From the NCBI RefSeq assembly GCF_023065955.2, contig NW_026622863.1, forward strand, positions 46,544,177 to 46,608,176: DNA of 64,000 nucleotides, in the 5' to 3' direction. Both the position numbers and the translations under genes were made by a program. Shown one piece after another: positions 1 to 13,700 of this stretch (the first letter of the stretch is position 1; the number at the start of each line of letters is the position of its first letter). Under the pieces are notes generated by a model. That model was not told the DNA's origin, ran no database searches, and saw nothing but the letters and a program-made list of their open reading frames with translations. Source of the DNA: Ursus arctos (taxonomy: Eukaryota > Chordata > Mammalia > Carnivora > Ursidae).

Positions 1-3000
1 CACTGCTGGAGCCTGGCCCTGCCATGAGGTACCTAGGGGAGGAATCCAGCCTCAGACGAACAGCACAGCGTGTCCTCCAGGGGAGATGGGGCAGGGTTTG
101 GGTGCTCAGGAAGCCACAGCAACTGGCATTTACTAATCCCTCAGGATGCCCTGGCTTCCAGCTCTGGAAGGGCCCCACCGAAGCCGTCAGGCATGGCAGC
201 CACGCACAACAGAGACCTGGGCACTCCCTGGTTTCCCCGCCCTCTTGGGAAAGAAATGCCCCATTTCAGAAAGGAAAAAAAAAAAAATCAGAAATAATGT
301 TGCCCTTCGAGAATCAAAGGCAGTTTCTCACTAGGAGAATACCTACCAGTTAAGGGAAAATTCTCAGAAGCAAATACATTGTTAAAGACCTTGCCAGTAC
401 ATTCGTGATTCCATAAGTGGCTGACACGCCAGGAGAAGGGGTCCCCTAGCTCTATCATAACAAGAACGTCGCACACGTACATGGGATTTCGCATATGCCG
501 GGCACATGTGCCTCGTGCGTGCAGTTTCTCCAGCCTGCCATGCTTCTCGTTCTCCCCAAGCAGACTTCACGGAGCCCCGACACCCGGGCCAAGTCCTCCC
601 TCCTCCTCAGCAGCCCTGCAGCCCCTGCTCCTCCTCCCAGGAGCCTGCTGACGCTGGGGAGCCCTCGGCAGGCCCCAGTCTGATTTCTCTCCCAGTCCCT
701 GGCACTGCCCAGCATGGGGACACGGGGCAGGGTCGCACGCATGCGTGTGTGCAGCCCATGAATGCAGGTGGCCTCACCTCCGTGAGGGCAGCCGACGCCG
801 CATTCGGTGACAGTCCAGCACCCACTCTTTCCGCACAATGCGGCCTCCGAGACCTAGGACCTGACTGTACTTGGGGGTGTTGGCAAAGGCACAGCTGGTG
901 GGGGAACAGAAGGAAGGGTGTGGTCAGTCAGGTGTGGTCTGAGCGGGGAAAGGGAAAGAGAGATGGGGACGGGGGAAGAAAGAGAGATGAGTCAGAGAGA
1001 AAGAGATGGATATGAGAGAAACAGAAAAGACATTAGGAGACCAAGGGAAAGATGTAGGAATCAGAAAAAGAGGCAAAGGATACAGAGAACTGAAGAGACA
1101 GAGACAGATGAGTAGACAGGGAGAGAGAGGAAGCAAGATAGAGGAGGCAAAGGGAGACAGAGAAGCAGCGGGGAGCAAGGTAGGGAGGAGGGTACAGGCC
1201 TACATGAGGTGGGTGCTGTCTGGAGTCCAGTCTGGCCGATATTTGGCCCCCAGCTCCAGGGCCTTGTCTCGGAGCTCTGAGCGGAAGGGGTTCTGGAAGC
1301 CACTCAGCACCACCACCACACCTTGAAGGATCTTCCCCAGCTCCTGCGGGCCAGCTCGGGGTCCCCTGGGTTCAGTGCCTTCTCGGGTCTTTCCTGGCAC
1401 TGTGCCTCGTGCTGGGGCAGAGACTGGGGTGGTGGCTGGGATGCGGGTGGGAGCTGGCACTGGGAAGCCAAAGGTGGATTCACTCAGTACTACGGGGACT
1501 AAACCCAGCTCCTCCTTCCTCAGACCCAGGAGTCCAGGCCCCCAGCCCCTTCTCCCTCATACCCAGGAAGGAGTCCAGCCCCCCAGCCCCTCCTCCCTCA
1601 GACCCAGGAAGGAGTCCAGCCCCCCAGTCCCTCCTCCCTCAGACCCAGGAAGGAGTCCAGGCCCCCAGCCCCTCCTCCCTCAGACCCAGGAGTCCAGGCC
1701 CCCAGCCCCTCCTCCCTCAGACCCAGGAAGGAGTCCAGCCCCCCAGCCCCTCCTCCCTCAGACCCAGGAAGGAGTCCAGCCCCCCAGTCCCTCCTCCCTC
1801 AGACCCAGGAAGGAGTCCAGGCCTCCAGCCCCTCCTCCCTCAGACCCAGGGTCCAGGCCCCCAGCCCCTCCTCTCCCAGGACAGAAAAGCACAGGCCCCT
1901 ACGAGAACAAGGAAGTCAGCACTCACATTTGGGTCTCTTGATGGCAGGTGGTGAGGACTGGGCTGATGGTTTGCTGGGCGTCTTCCTTTCTTCTTGGTTC
2001 AAATCCAACTTTCTCTTCCCTTTGGGGGACTCTTGAGGCTGAGGGATTGGGACGAGTTGAGGCCTCTAGCCTCTCTCTGCCCTCTCCACCCCACCAGGGC
2101 CTGACAATCTCACCTTGGAGCTGCCGCCTACTGCCCTGGAGACCGGAGAGGCTGAAGAGGCGGCACTAGAGGCCTGCAGGGTAGCAGCTGCATAGCTGGG
2201 TCCTGCCGGATCACTGGCTGCGGCTACCAAGGGAGAAAGTAGAGCCGGGGTGAGAGGGCTGGGCCCTGAGACCCTTCTGCTCCTACCCAGGGGACAGAGT
2301 GTTGGTCCCAAAGCCCAGTAATGATCCAGGAGTTCAGGCCCCCAGCCGCCTCCTCCCTCCAACCCAGGAGTCCCTAGGCTCCTCCTCCCTCACACCCACT
2401 TTCAGGTTCCAACCCTGGACTCACTGAGGACTCAAGCTTCCATGCTCACCTGGGGGGGTCTTATTAATCCGGCTGAAGAAGAGGGCCCCAGGTCTCAGGG
2501 AGCTGGCACCCTCATCCTCCTCCTTCACGCGGAACTGGCCAAGCTTCGTCACCTTCTAAGGTCTCACAAGGTCAGCACAGTGAGTGGCTGTTGGCAGGTG
2601 GGGGCGAAGTGGGAGGGAGAAGGCTCGGGGGTGGGGGTTGGCGGGCAGTGCTTACCTGGGGTGAAGCCTCTGCCTCCTCTTTGTCTGGGGGGCTGTGAAA
2701 CCGTATAAAACTCAGGCCATAGGGGGAGTCCTGGGAACGGAGGGTGGGGTCAGGAAGTCTGGCCAAGGACAGAGGCCTGGCCCCAAGCCCCTTTCACTTG
2801 GGGAGACCACCTTCTGGCTCTTTCCCTCTTATGGACACACATGTCTAGGGAGGTGCCCAGAGGACAATGATGACGATAATAACATCAACCTGCTAGCGAG
2901 CCCTAACTCTGGGCTGGGCTCAACTGAAGCCCTCTCTTCATGTGCATCAGTTCCGTTAGCTTTACGGCAAGTGGCAGAGGCTGCTGCGGGTCCGAGCAAA

Positions 3001-5845
3001 TCCTCTCCCGCATGCCCGAATTCCTGACCACAGAATGGGAGGGAGCACTGTGTGCCACTTCTGGAACACAGAAATGCTCCAGGCTCTTTCCCACTCTGCC
3101 AGCTGGACACAGAGCCATAAGCTCAAGGAGCGTGGGTCCCTGGATGACCAGCCAAACACCCCCCCAAGACAGGTCCCCGGGTAAGAAGTCTACTTCCACT
3201 GGGTGGTGTCATGACACACTTGAGTCTCACTGTCACTACAGTTTAGCATCCCTACCTCACAGCAACCCTATGAGGATCGGGAAACTGAGGCCGGAAAGGT
3301 TAAGTCACTTGCCCAAGGTCACACAGCTAAGTGGTGGACCTAGCGTCTGACTCCAGATCCCACGATGGTAACTGCTGGACTACTCCTTTGCCAAGTCAGC
3401 TGCCCCTTTCTCCCATTCCCCTCTGAGATCCTGTAGTTTGCCCTTCCCAGACATCCTCTAGGGAATCACCTACGGGAAGGATGACAAACCCACTTCAGAG
3501 ACCTCTGGCAACCAGCCTCCTCCTAATCCCCTGGGGAGACCAGCTGCCCCATCTTCCCAGCCCTCTGGGACTGAACGCTGGCCCCTCACCTCTCTCCTTG
3601 CCCAGGACTGAGGACCCAGCTCCCACCCCAGGTACCTTGCTGTAGGGCTGGCTGCAAACAATTTTGACGCGGTCCCAGCGCTTCTCTGCTGCTGCCCGGA
3701 CCAACTTGTCAGGCCCAAAAATGCGAACACGATTGGGGTTTGAGCCACTGCGGCTCTCGGAAGGGGACATAAAAGATGAAGTGACCAGCAGGACCTGGGA
3801 GAAGGAACATCAAAGGAGAACCAGGGCTGGCTGACTTAAATGACACCTCCCACAGGCTGGGAAGAAAGCAGGGGCCTGAGTAGGACATAGGGAGTGGCCA
3901 GATCCAGCCTGCACCTCCAGATGCCTCAACTCCTCTCTCTTCCCTTGCTTCTGGGCTTCCGGTGAGTTCCTCCCTGACACAGGCCCCAAAGGCATCCCTT
4001 CACTTCCAGGTCTAAAGAACCTCCCCCAAATTCTTTCACAGGGTCTTCTCTGTCTAGCCCCAGAGCCCGCCATACGGCCTTAAAGAACCCTCCCAGCGGA
4101 GAATAATCACAATGACTGGCATAATGTTCAAAAAACTTTTGGAAATATGCGGCTGAGTTCATGGAAAGCGGAGGAAGTATCGCGGAGGCCAGACATGAGA
4201 GCGGAATCCAGAGGGAATCCAGAGGGCTGGGAGAGCTGCACCAGTCATAAGTGATTCTCTTGGGGCTCAGGGCTGGGACACTGGGGCGGGGGGGGGGGGG
4301 GGGGGGGGGCGGGGGGCGGGGGGCATGGCTGCCTCTCCAACTGCTCATTCTCGGGCCCTGCCAGTAGGGGGCGCTACAGAGAGGCTGAGAGGCAAGAGCA
4401 GGGAGGACCACCGTGCTCCCCACTTCTTGCAGCTCCTGTGAGCACACCTGCACCCGAGGGCAGCAGGGGAATGCGGCTGCAGCGTTTTAACACCTGCAGA
4501 GCTGGCGTCATCCGGCCCCTCTCAGGGATTCCGGCGCCTGCTTCCCTCGGGGTCTGAGTTTCACCTCTGTGGAACCCCACTTCCAAGCTTCTAAACATCA
4601 ACATTTCAGTAATTCCGACCACGTCCTTTTGTTCCCCCAACCCTGGGGGTGGCGGCTGCTCCCCTCATTACTTCTTTACCACACCTTAGTCTTCTTGCCT
4701 CCTGGGTTCAATACGTAGTTGCTAATTCTTTATGTTAAACTCTGTTACAATAACTGGTGTGGTTTCAGTCTCTGGGCGAGACCCTGACTGATAGGGCGGG
4801 TGGCACGGAGCTTGGTGTTTGCCTAAGGGGCTGAGAACGTAATTTTAATGGGGGGCAGGGGCGGGGTGGAGGGGACAGAAGACAAAGCCTGGGCTCCAGG
4901 CAAGTAAAAAGAGTAGCTCCTCAGAGACCATCACCAACTCACATGGAGCTGAGCCTCCTCACAGGGCAAAACCCTCCGTGAGTAAATTAGGGGAAACCGT
5001 GCCTTGTGGAGTCAGTAGGAGGCCTTCGCTCTGGAGCACAACAGAGAAAAAATGAAAACTGCTCTCTGGAGGAATCCTAAGCACAAGTGTGTACCCTCAA
5101 GGATTTGGAGCAAAAAATTCGTATGAGTTGTTTGCATAGAAAAACCCAAGCTGAAGACGTTAAGTGGTCCTGATGTCACAAAGGCGAAGAAAAATTATTA
5201 AATTTCCTTACTACCTGCAGCCCACTGACAAGTCCTTGAGACAGGCAGAGGGACCTTCCTGTAGGAGCTGCCTCGATGTTAATACTTTGCTAAGGGCAAA
5301 AGGCAATCTTAGCCTGACCCCCAGGATCCAATAAGTCTACTTTACATAAAAAATCCCTTGGAAACTTCCTTTGTCTCTACCCACCCCAAGATACATGTTG
5401 GCAGTCATCCTCCAAGCATATGACCGACCTACATCCAAAGAGTCTCATGACTGCGTTTTTCTAAACAGTAATAAATGCCCTTTCCCTAACCATAGCTAGC
5501 CCCCTCAGGGTCCTGGAAACCTTGTTTCCAAAATACCTGGGAAGCCTACGCTATCCCTAACCCCTTCCCAACTTGAAAGTATATAATGGGCCACTCCTCA
5601 GGACCTGAGTGCAGCTCTTTCTGCCCACGGGTCCTGTTCCCCATGCTTTAATAAAACCACCATTTTGCACCAAAGACGTCTCAAGAATCCTTTCTTGGCT
5701 GTCGGCTTTAAACCCTAACGTCTTTCCTACAGCAGACCCAGGTACACAAGATCACCTGACACTGGCAGATCCTCTTTGGAGGAATGTACTTCAAACCAAG
5801 TCCTCAGAGATCTCCCACAGACACATTCCCAAAGAACAGAAGTTA

Positions 5846-5883
<38 letters not shown>

Positions 5884-8800
5884 CCATGAGGCATATGGAA
5901 ACAAGCAACAGAAACCACAAATGGCAGACTCACACTCACAAAGGCTGCAGGCATTGAAATTCCCAAACACACAATATAAAAGTAAGTATATTTAATAGTT
6001 TAAAGAAATAAATGGAGATCCTGACAGTATGATAAGGAGATAAATGAGAATCAAATGGACCTGGCAGTTTTGAAAAAGAGTAGAAGGGCTGTGTGCCCAA
6101 CACGAAGGGATTAACCATGATTGGTTCAAGCAGTCCAATTCCCTCTGCCAGTGGCTGGTCCAGGTCGGGCACATGACCCAGTTGGCCAATGTGATGGTAA
6201 GAGGAAGGCTGCTGGGGGCTTCTGGGAAAGATCTTCCTTCCTCATTACCAAGAAATAGGATGGAAGAGAGCCACTGAACTCCTGCCATTCCACTTCCTCC
6301 AAGCCCTGTTTTGGGCGCTACTCAGTGATGGATGGAGCAGCAGCAATGATCTTGTAACTGTGCGGACAAGTCCAAAGAATCAAGAGGTGCCAACCAAGCA
6401 CCCCAACTGTCAGATCAACTCTGGGTCTGCCTAATGCTAGACTTCCCTCCCAAGGAAACAATAAACATTCCTAGGCAGTGAGCCAATTTGAGTTGGTTAT
6501 AGTCTGTTTTACTTAGTGTCTTCTCATAGACATGCTGAGAACTTTGGTGAAATCAGAAAACAAAGCCTTTTGCTGAGAAAAACATTGAATCTAACTATCG
6601 GCCTCTTTGTACTCAGCTCTGATTAAGAAGAGGAAACAACAAAGACAAAGACAATTCTACAGAAGGAAAGCTGTTTCCCTAGCCTTGTTTATAAAAGGCC
6701 TGATTTTGAGCTGACAGGGGAGCTAAATTGATCATCCAACGATGACAATGAAGGGGCAACACGAACTGTGGGAACTGTGGCTGGCAGCTGCTACCCATAC
6801 CGCCAGGTAGATGTCCTTGCTCCTCCCACTCGTTGTAAAGAGAAAACAACTCTAGTTATCAGACTTCTATTATCTGACGCTGTATTTAAGGTTCTAGGGC
6901 TAAACCTTTATTCTCTAGACCATGTTAACCTCGAAAGCGTATGTATCTCCCTTGTAGAATTTGGAGGGGGAAGAAAAGAACAGGTTGATTTTGTAGGAAA
7001 TGGTATTAGTTATTACACGAGGTGCCTTACGATTGATTTGTACAGGCAACAGCAATGTGGACCAGCCCTGCTCTGCCCTTCAATTTCTTTTTCTTTCTGG
7101 ACTCTCATAGCCCTATCTGCTCTCTGGGTGGAAGCCAAATATCACAAGTCCTAGAGGCTTTTTTTTTTTTTTAAGGTTTTATGTATTTATTTGAGAGAAA
7201 GAGAGAGAGAGAGCATGAGCAGGAGAGGGAGAAGCAGACTCCCTGCCTGTGCAGGGCTCAATGCCAGGACCCTGGGATCATGACCTGAGCCGAAGGCAGA
7301 TGCTTAACTGACTGAGCCACTGAGGTGCCCCCCCCCAGAGTCTTTAATTCAGTCTTGGTTAGAAGTTATAATAAAAATGCAGGACTCTAGCAGAAGTTTA
7401 ATTAAAATTCTTGGAAGAGTAGGAGACTTCTGGACATCGGCGTTTTCAAAATTTGAAAAGATAAAGCCCAACTACCCATTCCACCTTGCTAGACAGATAA
7501 AAGGGCAAATAATAAACATTCACCTATAAAGATATGATAAAACTTTAACTAAAAATGTACTTACTCAGTTTTCATCGTTATAAATAGAATTTTGATCCAA
7601 ATCTGTTTGCCAAAACCAAAGAACTTTTTTTAATAGTCCCCAAAACTGCTGACTTTGTTAAAACAGTTAACAAGTAGGGTTTCGGGGACTGGGTGACTCT
7701 AAAGACTGGGTGACTCAAGTGCTTGGGGAGCCTCTGTAAACAGACCTAAGTCTAAGCCAGAGTCAGAAAATGAAATGCAAACACAACGAATCAGAAACAG
7801 CCAACTAAATTTCTCAAGTCTGAGAAAATGAAATTCAAGAACCACTATTCTAACAGCCAAATAACTATACTTTCCCAAATGAGGCAACTGTTTAAACTCT
7901 AGCCAATCAAATCATGTCTTTGGTTTGCTTCGGCGTCTCCTCTATAAAAACCTCTGCCCTAGCCTGCCCACAGAGCACCCCTAATCATTTTCAGTTCGGG
8001 CTCCTGATTTGAATTGTTTGCCCAAATAAACCCTTCAAGATTTCATGTACTTCAGTTTACCTTTTCACAACTTATATAACCTTGAGAATGAGAATGTTTG
8101 CCAAAGGAAAACCTATTTGTGAAAATGCACCTCACAGATCAGAAAAAGCACTTGATAAAATTCCACACACGTTCATGAAAAAAGCTCTCAATGAAGTAGT
8201 CTAGAGAAGAACGTCCTCAACCTGACAACACACATCTATAAACAAGTCTCCAGCTGACATTGGATTTCATGGTGAAGACTCACTACTTTGCCAGTAAGAT
8301 CAGGAACAAGACAAGGATGTCTGCCCTCACCACCTCTATTCGACACTGTATTAGAGATACTAATCAGTGTGATAAAATGAGGAAAAGAAAAAAAGAAGCA
8401 TAAAGATTAGAAAGAAAGAAAACTGTCTTTATTCACATACAGTGTGATTGTCTATGTAAAAAAAAAAAAATCCCAAGGGAATCCCATGCAATTCTCCTAC
8501 AAAAATTAATAACTAAATTTAGCAAGATCACGAGATACAAGGTCGATATATAAATATCAATTTTATTTTTATTATGCTATCAACAACTGGGTAATGAAAT
8601 TTTTTAAAAAAATATCATTCAGGAGCGCCTGGGTGGGGCAGCTGGTTCAGCCGTCTGACGCTTGGTTTTCAGCTTAGGTCGTGATCTCAGGGTCGGGAGA
8701 TTGAGCCCCGCGTCTAGCTCCCTGCCCAGTGTGGAGTCTACTTGAGATTCTCTCTCCCTCTTCCTCACCACCCCAAATAAATAAATAAATATTTTTAAAA

Positions 8801-10714
8801 ATATGTCACTCAAATAGCACCAACAACTTAGGCAAGAATCAGTAACGGATACTAAAACTAGTGCATACAGGTTTGTGGAGTAACGAGATTTATAGAGCCT
8901 CAAAGTATTTCCCCGCCATACTTACTCATTACAAAGGACAAAACAGTAATTTTACAGTGAACGAGCCCGGCCCTCACCACCTTCACAAAACGACCCCAGT
9001 TAGCACCATCAGTAATACAGCAAGCCAGGAGCATGTGCTCCGTGATCTGACGCACCGAGAGGAACACAGCGCCACTTCTGTGGTGTTCCGGCCAAACGTA
9101 CGTAGAGCCTAAATGAAATCACCGGGAAACATCAGACATTTTGTACAACGAGTGATATTTTACAAAGTCACTGACCTCTACTCTTCCAAAACGTCAATGG
9201 CATAGAATACCGAGAAAGTCACAAGAACTGTTCCCAGGGAAAGGAAACCAAGCAGACATGACAAATCAATGCAATGCATGATTCTGAATTTTCTTTTGCT
9301 ATTAAGAACATTATTGGGATAATGCAGAAAAGCTGAATAAGGTCTGACATCAGATGACATAGGACCACATCAAGGTCAGTTTCCTATTTTTGATTGACTG
9401 TCCTGAGGTTAAGTAGGAGAATGTCTCTCTTTTTAGGAAACAGCCGCTGTAGCGAACAGGGATAAGGCAAAATCACATATGCAACTTACTTTTAGTTCAG
9501 TAAAAAATACATCCCCATGTGTTAACATTTGGGGAATCTGAGTGAAGATCATAAGGGAATCCTTTGTACTACTTTTGCAACTGTTCTGTAAGTCTGGAAT
9601 AAATGAAGTTATTGACAAGCTTGTTGTATAATTCACATGGAAATAAAAGAGTCAAGAGACTCTTGAAGACCAAAGCTGGAAGTCCAACACAATCTGATTT
9701 CAATGTTTACTATTAAGACAGTGTGGTATTGGCACAAAAATAAACATACATATCAATGAAACAGAATAGAGAGTACAGAAATAAACCTACACGTATATGA
9801 TCAATTAATTTGCAATAAAAGAGCCAAAACAATTCAGTGGAAAAAGGAAAATCTTTTTTTTTTAGATTTTATTTTTAAGTAATCTCTACCCAACATGGGG
9901 TTGAACCTACAACCCTGAGATCAAGAGCTGCATGCTCCACCGACTGAACCAGCCAGAACCCCAGGAAAATCTTTTTTTAGAGTATTTTCAACAAACATTA
10001 AAAAAAAAAAAAAAAAAAAAAAAAACAGGAAAAAAAGGACCTTGTCCTCTACTTCACACAATATACAAAAATTCATTTGAGATGGATCAGAGATCTAAAT
10101 GTAAAATCTAAAATTATAAACCTTCTAAAAGAAAACACAGAAGATGGCAGTAGGCAGAATCACGGCACCCCAAAGAGCTCCATGTGCTACTCCATGACAC
10201 CTGTGAATATAGCAAAAGGGACTTGGCAGATGTGATTAAGTATCTTGAGAAGGGGAGATAAGCCTGGATAATCCAGGTGGGCCCAGTATCATCACAAGGG
10301 TCTTTATAAGAGCGAGGCTAGAGAGTCAGAGAAGTGAGGATGGAAGCAAATGTTAGAATATTGTCATCGCTGCCTCTGAAGATGGAAGGGACCACAGGCC
10401 AAGAAATGCAGTGGCCTCTAGAAGTTGTGGTAGGTAAGGATATGGATCCTCCCCTAGGGCCTCCAGAAGAAACCGAGCCCTGCCAACGCTAAGATTTTAG
10501 CCCCCTTGACTGATTCTGGACTTCTGACCTCTAGAACTGTAAGACAATAAGTTTGTGTTACAGTTTTAGGCCACTGAGTTTGTGGTCATTTGTTAGCAGA
10601 AATAAGAAATTAATACAGGGAGTGTCATTATGACTTCAAGACAGGAAAATATTCCTTATAGAACACAAAAGGCACTCAGCAGTAAGAAAGAAAAGAAAAG
10701 AAAGAAGAGAAAAG

Positions 10715-10745
<31 letters not shown>

Positions 10746-13700
10746 GAGAAGAAAAGAAAAGAAGAAAGGAAGAGAAAGAGAGAGGGAGGGAGGGACTTAA
10801 AAAAAAAAAAAAAAACCCTTGATTGATCAGACTTCATCAGCTCCATCAAAAGGCACTGTTAAGATAATGGAAAGGTTAAGTACACGGACCATGATGAGCA
10901 CTGAGGGAGGTAAGAAGTGTTGAATCATTACATTGCACACCTGTAATTAGTATAACACTGTATGGTAATTATGCTTTAATTTAAAAAAATTTTTTTAAGG
11001 TAATGAAAAGGCAAGTCACAGACTGGGGGGAAAATCTGAAACACACGTATCTGAAAAAGAAAGAAACAAACAAACAAACCCATGATTAACATCTAGGACC
11101 AAAAAACAAACAACCCAATAAAAAACGAGCAAAAGACCTGAATAGACACTTCATAAAATAAGATAAATGAATGGCTAGTAAGTACGTGAAAGGTTACCCG
11201 ATGTCACTACTTGTCAGGAAAATGTAACTTAAAGCCATAATAAAATACCACCACGTGCCATCCGAATGGCTGAAATTTAACTAATGACTGGCAACACCAC
11301 GGCCAGGTGAGGACACGGAGCAACTAGAACGCTCAGCTTCTGCTGAAGGGAACGTACAGTGGTACAATCACTTTGGAAAACTCAATGTCTGATAAGGTTA
11401 AGACATACATCTACCCTAAAACAACGCAACTGCACTCTTAGGTATTTACCCCAAAGAGATCTCCGTGCAGAGGCTCGTACAAAAATGTTCACAGCAGCTG
11501 TCTTCATAATTGTCAAAGAGTGGCAAGAGCCCAGGTGCCCATCCACAAGAGAATGAAGAAACAAACTGCAGTCTCTGCCTGAGATGAGTGCTGCTCAGCT
11601 GACAAGCAATATGGAAGAATCTCAAAAACAAACAGGACATTGAGTGAAAAGAGCCAGCCACAAAAAAAGCACATACTGTCAAATTCCATTTATATGAAGT
11701 TCGATGACAGGCAAAGCTAGTCTGTAGTGACGGAAGAGACCAGAGGCTGCCTGAGCTGGTGAGGGTGGGGGGGTGGGGAGTGACTGCAAAGGGGTGCGAA
11801 GGACCTCCCCGGGATGCTGGCAATGCTCCGTGTCTTGACTTGGGGGCCGGTTACACAGGTGTGCACAACTGTCAGAACTCCTCGACCTGTATGCTAAGAT
11901 CTGTGCATTTTATTGTAAACAAAATATACTTCAATTAAAAACAATTTCTCACTGCAAGGAAAAAAAAACTCATCTTGTAGAAAACTGGTTTACCGTTTAC
12001 TTAAAATTGTAAACTTGGCTTTTCCAAGCAGGTTTATTTCTACCCCAAAACGTTTGTAGGTTAGCTAGCTGGCTAATTATGATCTCACCAACCCGGCTCT
12101 AATGAATTCGACCAGTAGGAAAAGGATTGTGTCAACTTTTAAAATATTCGTAATAGAGTGGGGCGCCTGGATGGCACAGTCAGTTAAGTTTCGGTTTGGG
12201 TCATAGTTTCAGGGTCCTGGGATGGAGCCCCACAGCAGGCTCTGTGCTTAGCAGGGAGTCTGCTAGTGATTCTCTCCCTCTCCCTCTACCCCTCCCCACC
12301 CCAAGCTCACATTCTCTCTCTCTCTCCCTCTCTCAAATAAATAAATCTTCAAAAATAAAATAAAATAGGGGCGTCTGGGTGGCTCAGTCAGTTAAGCATC
12401 TGCCTTCAGCTCAGGTCATGATCCCAGGGTCCTAAGATCGAGCCTGTGTCAGGCTCCCTGCTCAGTGGGAAGTCAGCTTCTCCCTCTCCCTCTGCCCTTC
12501 CCCCTACCTCGCTATCTCTCTCTCTCTCAAATAAATAAAACCTTTTAAAAAAACAAATATCTGTAATAGAGCAAAAGGCATTCCTTCTTGTAAACGTTTG
12601 TGGCATATAAAGTGACTAACAGAGGCATCCCAAACAATGCGGAATCTCAATTTGCCAGGACATCTGTGAGAACCTCTGGGACCAGAGAAAAGCAGTTTTG
12701 CTCTCAAGCAGTGGCTGCCTCTTAGACCAAACGAGTGCGTCTGGTTACTCGTGCCCCCCACCCCGATGCAAACGTGGGTCTCTGCCCTGGCGTGCGGTTT
12801 ATCCCCTGTGCCTCCTCCTCCAGAGGGCAGAGATCAGTGTCACTCAACTCCACCCCAGCCTGGCACCCAGGAGACCCCGGGGGGAAGGGGTGATGGGGGC
12901 ACCTGGGGCAGGGATCAGCATGGGGCCCATCTTAACGCCCTGCTTACCTCGTAGTCTTGCTCCCCAGCCCCTCCGGCCGAGTTGCCCACCAGCACCTCCA
13001 CAAAGGCCGAGCCGTCATTGCCGATGTCCACGCTGTGTATCTGTTCCTCCTTCTCCAACTATGGGAGGGGAAAAGCCCACTGTCAGTGCCTGCTCTACCC
13101 CTGGGCTCACTGTGCCACCTCGGGAGAGGGATGACCCCCATCTGGGCTGCCGCATCTCCTCGCAGTGTCAGCTCTGTGACAGTAGGCGCCAGAGCGAGGG
13201 GTGTCACCGTGTCCCCCGCATGTAGCACAAGGCATGGCCCAGAGGTCGGAGCTCAGAAAATCTTCACTGGGTGAATGCATAAGCCCCCACCCTTGTCTTC
13301 CGAATGCCTCCAGACGCTGCCAGATCAGGGTGGAACCTGCCACCACGGAGCTCTCCTTGGTAGTACCTGCCAGGGTTCTAACTTCAAATCATCATGCAAC
13401 ACAAATGGCACATCTGTCCCCTCTCCCCCCCCCCCCCCCCGTCACACAGGACTCCAAAGAAGCTCCCTCAGGGTAGGGGGCCTGGTGTGGTTTTGCTCAC
13501 CACGGATTCCTGGGTTTGAATCCCAGCCTAGCAAAATGGCCTTGTGAGCCGATCTCTTGGAGCCTTGGTAACCTCATCTGTAAAATGGGGATAATCACCA
13601 AATCCAGGAGTATGCACATGAATACTATGGCCACACTGACAGCCTTTAGTAGGCACTCTGCCTCAGTCAGTCAGGAGGCACTGTTAGTCAACGCTCCATA

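Noticed and set aside
1375..1954. Two proline-rich plus frames of about 180 codons
   Set aside because: Translations of the MSR1-like minisatellite in an XRCC1 intron.
6768..7154. 128-codon plus frame in XRCC1 intron 3
   Set aside because: Sits among L1/LTR-like repeats, no recognised domain, no splice or promoter context; cannot be supported as a gene.
7158..7334. tRNA gene signal (A and B boxes)
   Set aside because: The internal Pol III boxes here and in the other copies belong to tRNA-derived can-SINEs, not to intact tRNA genes.
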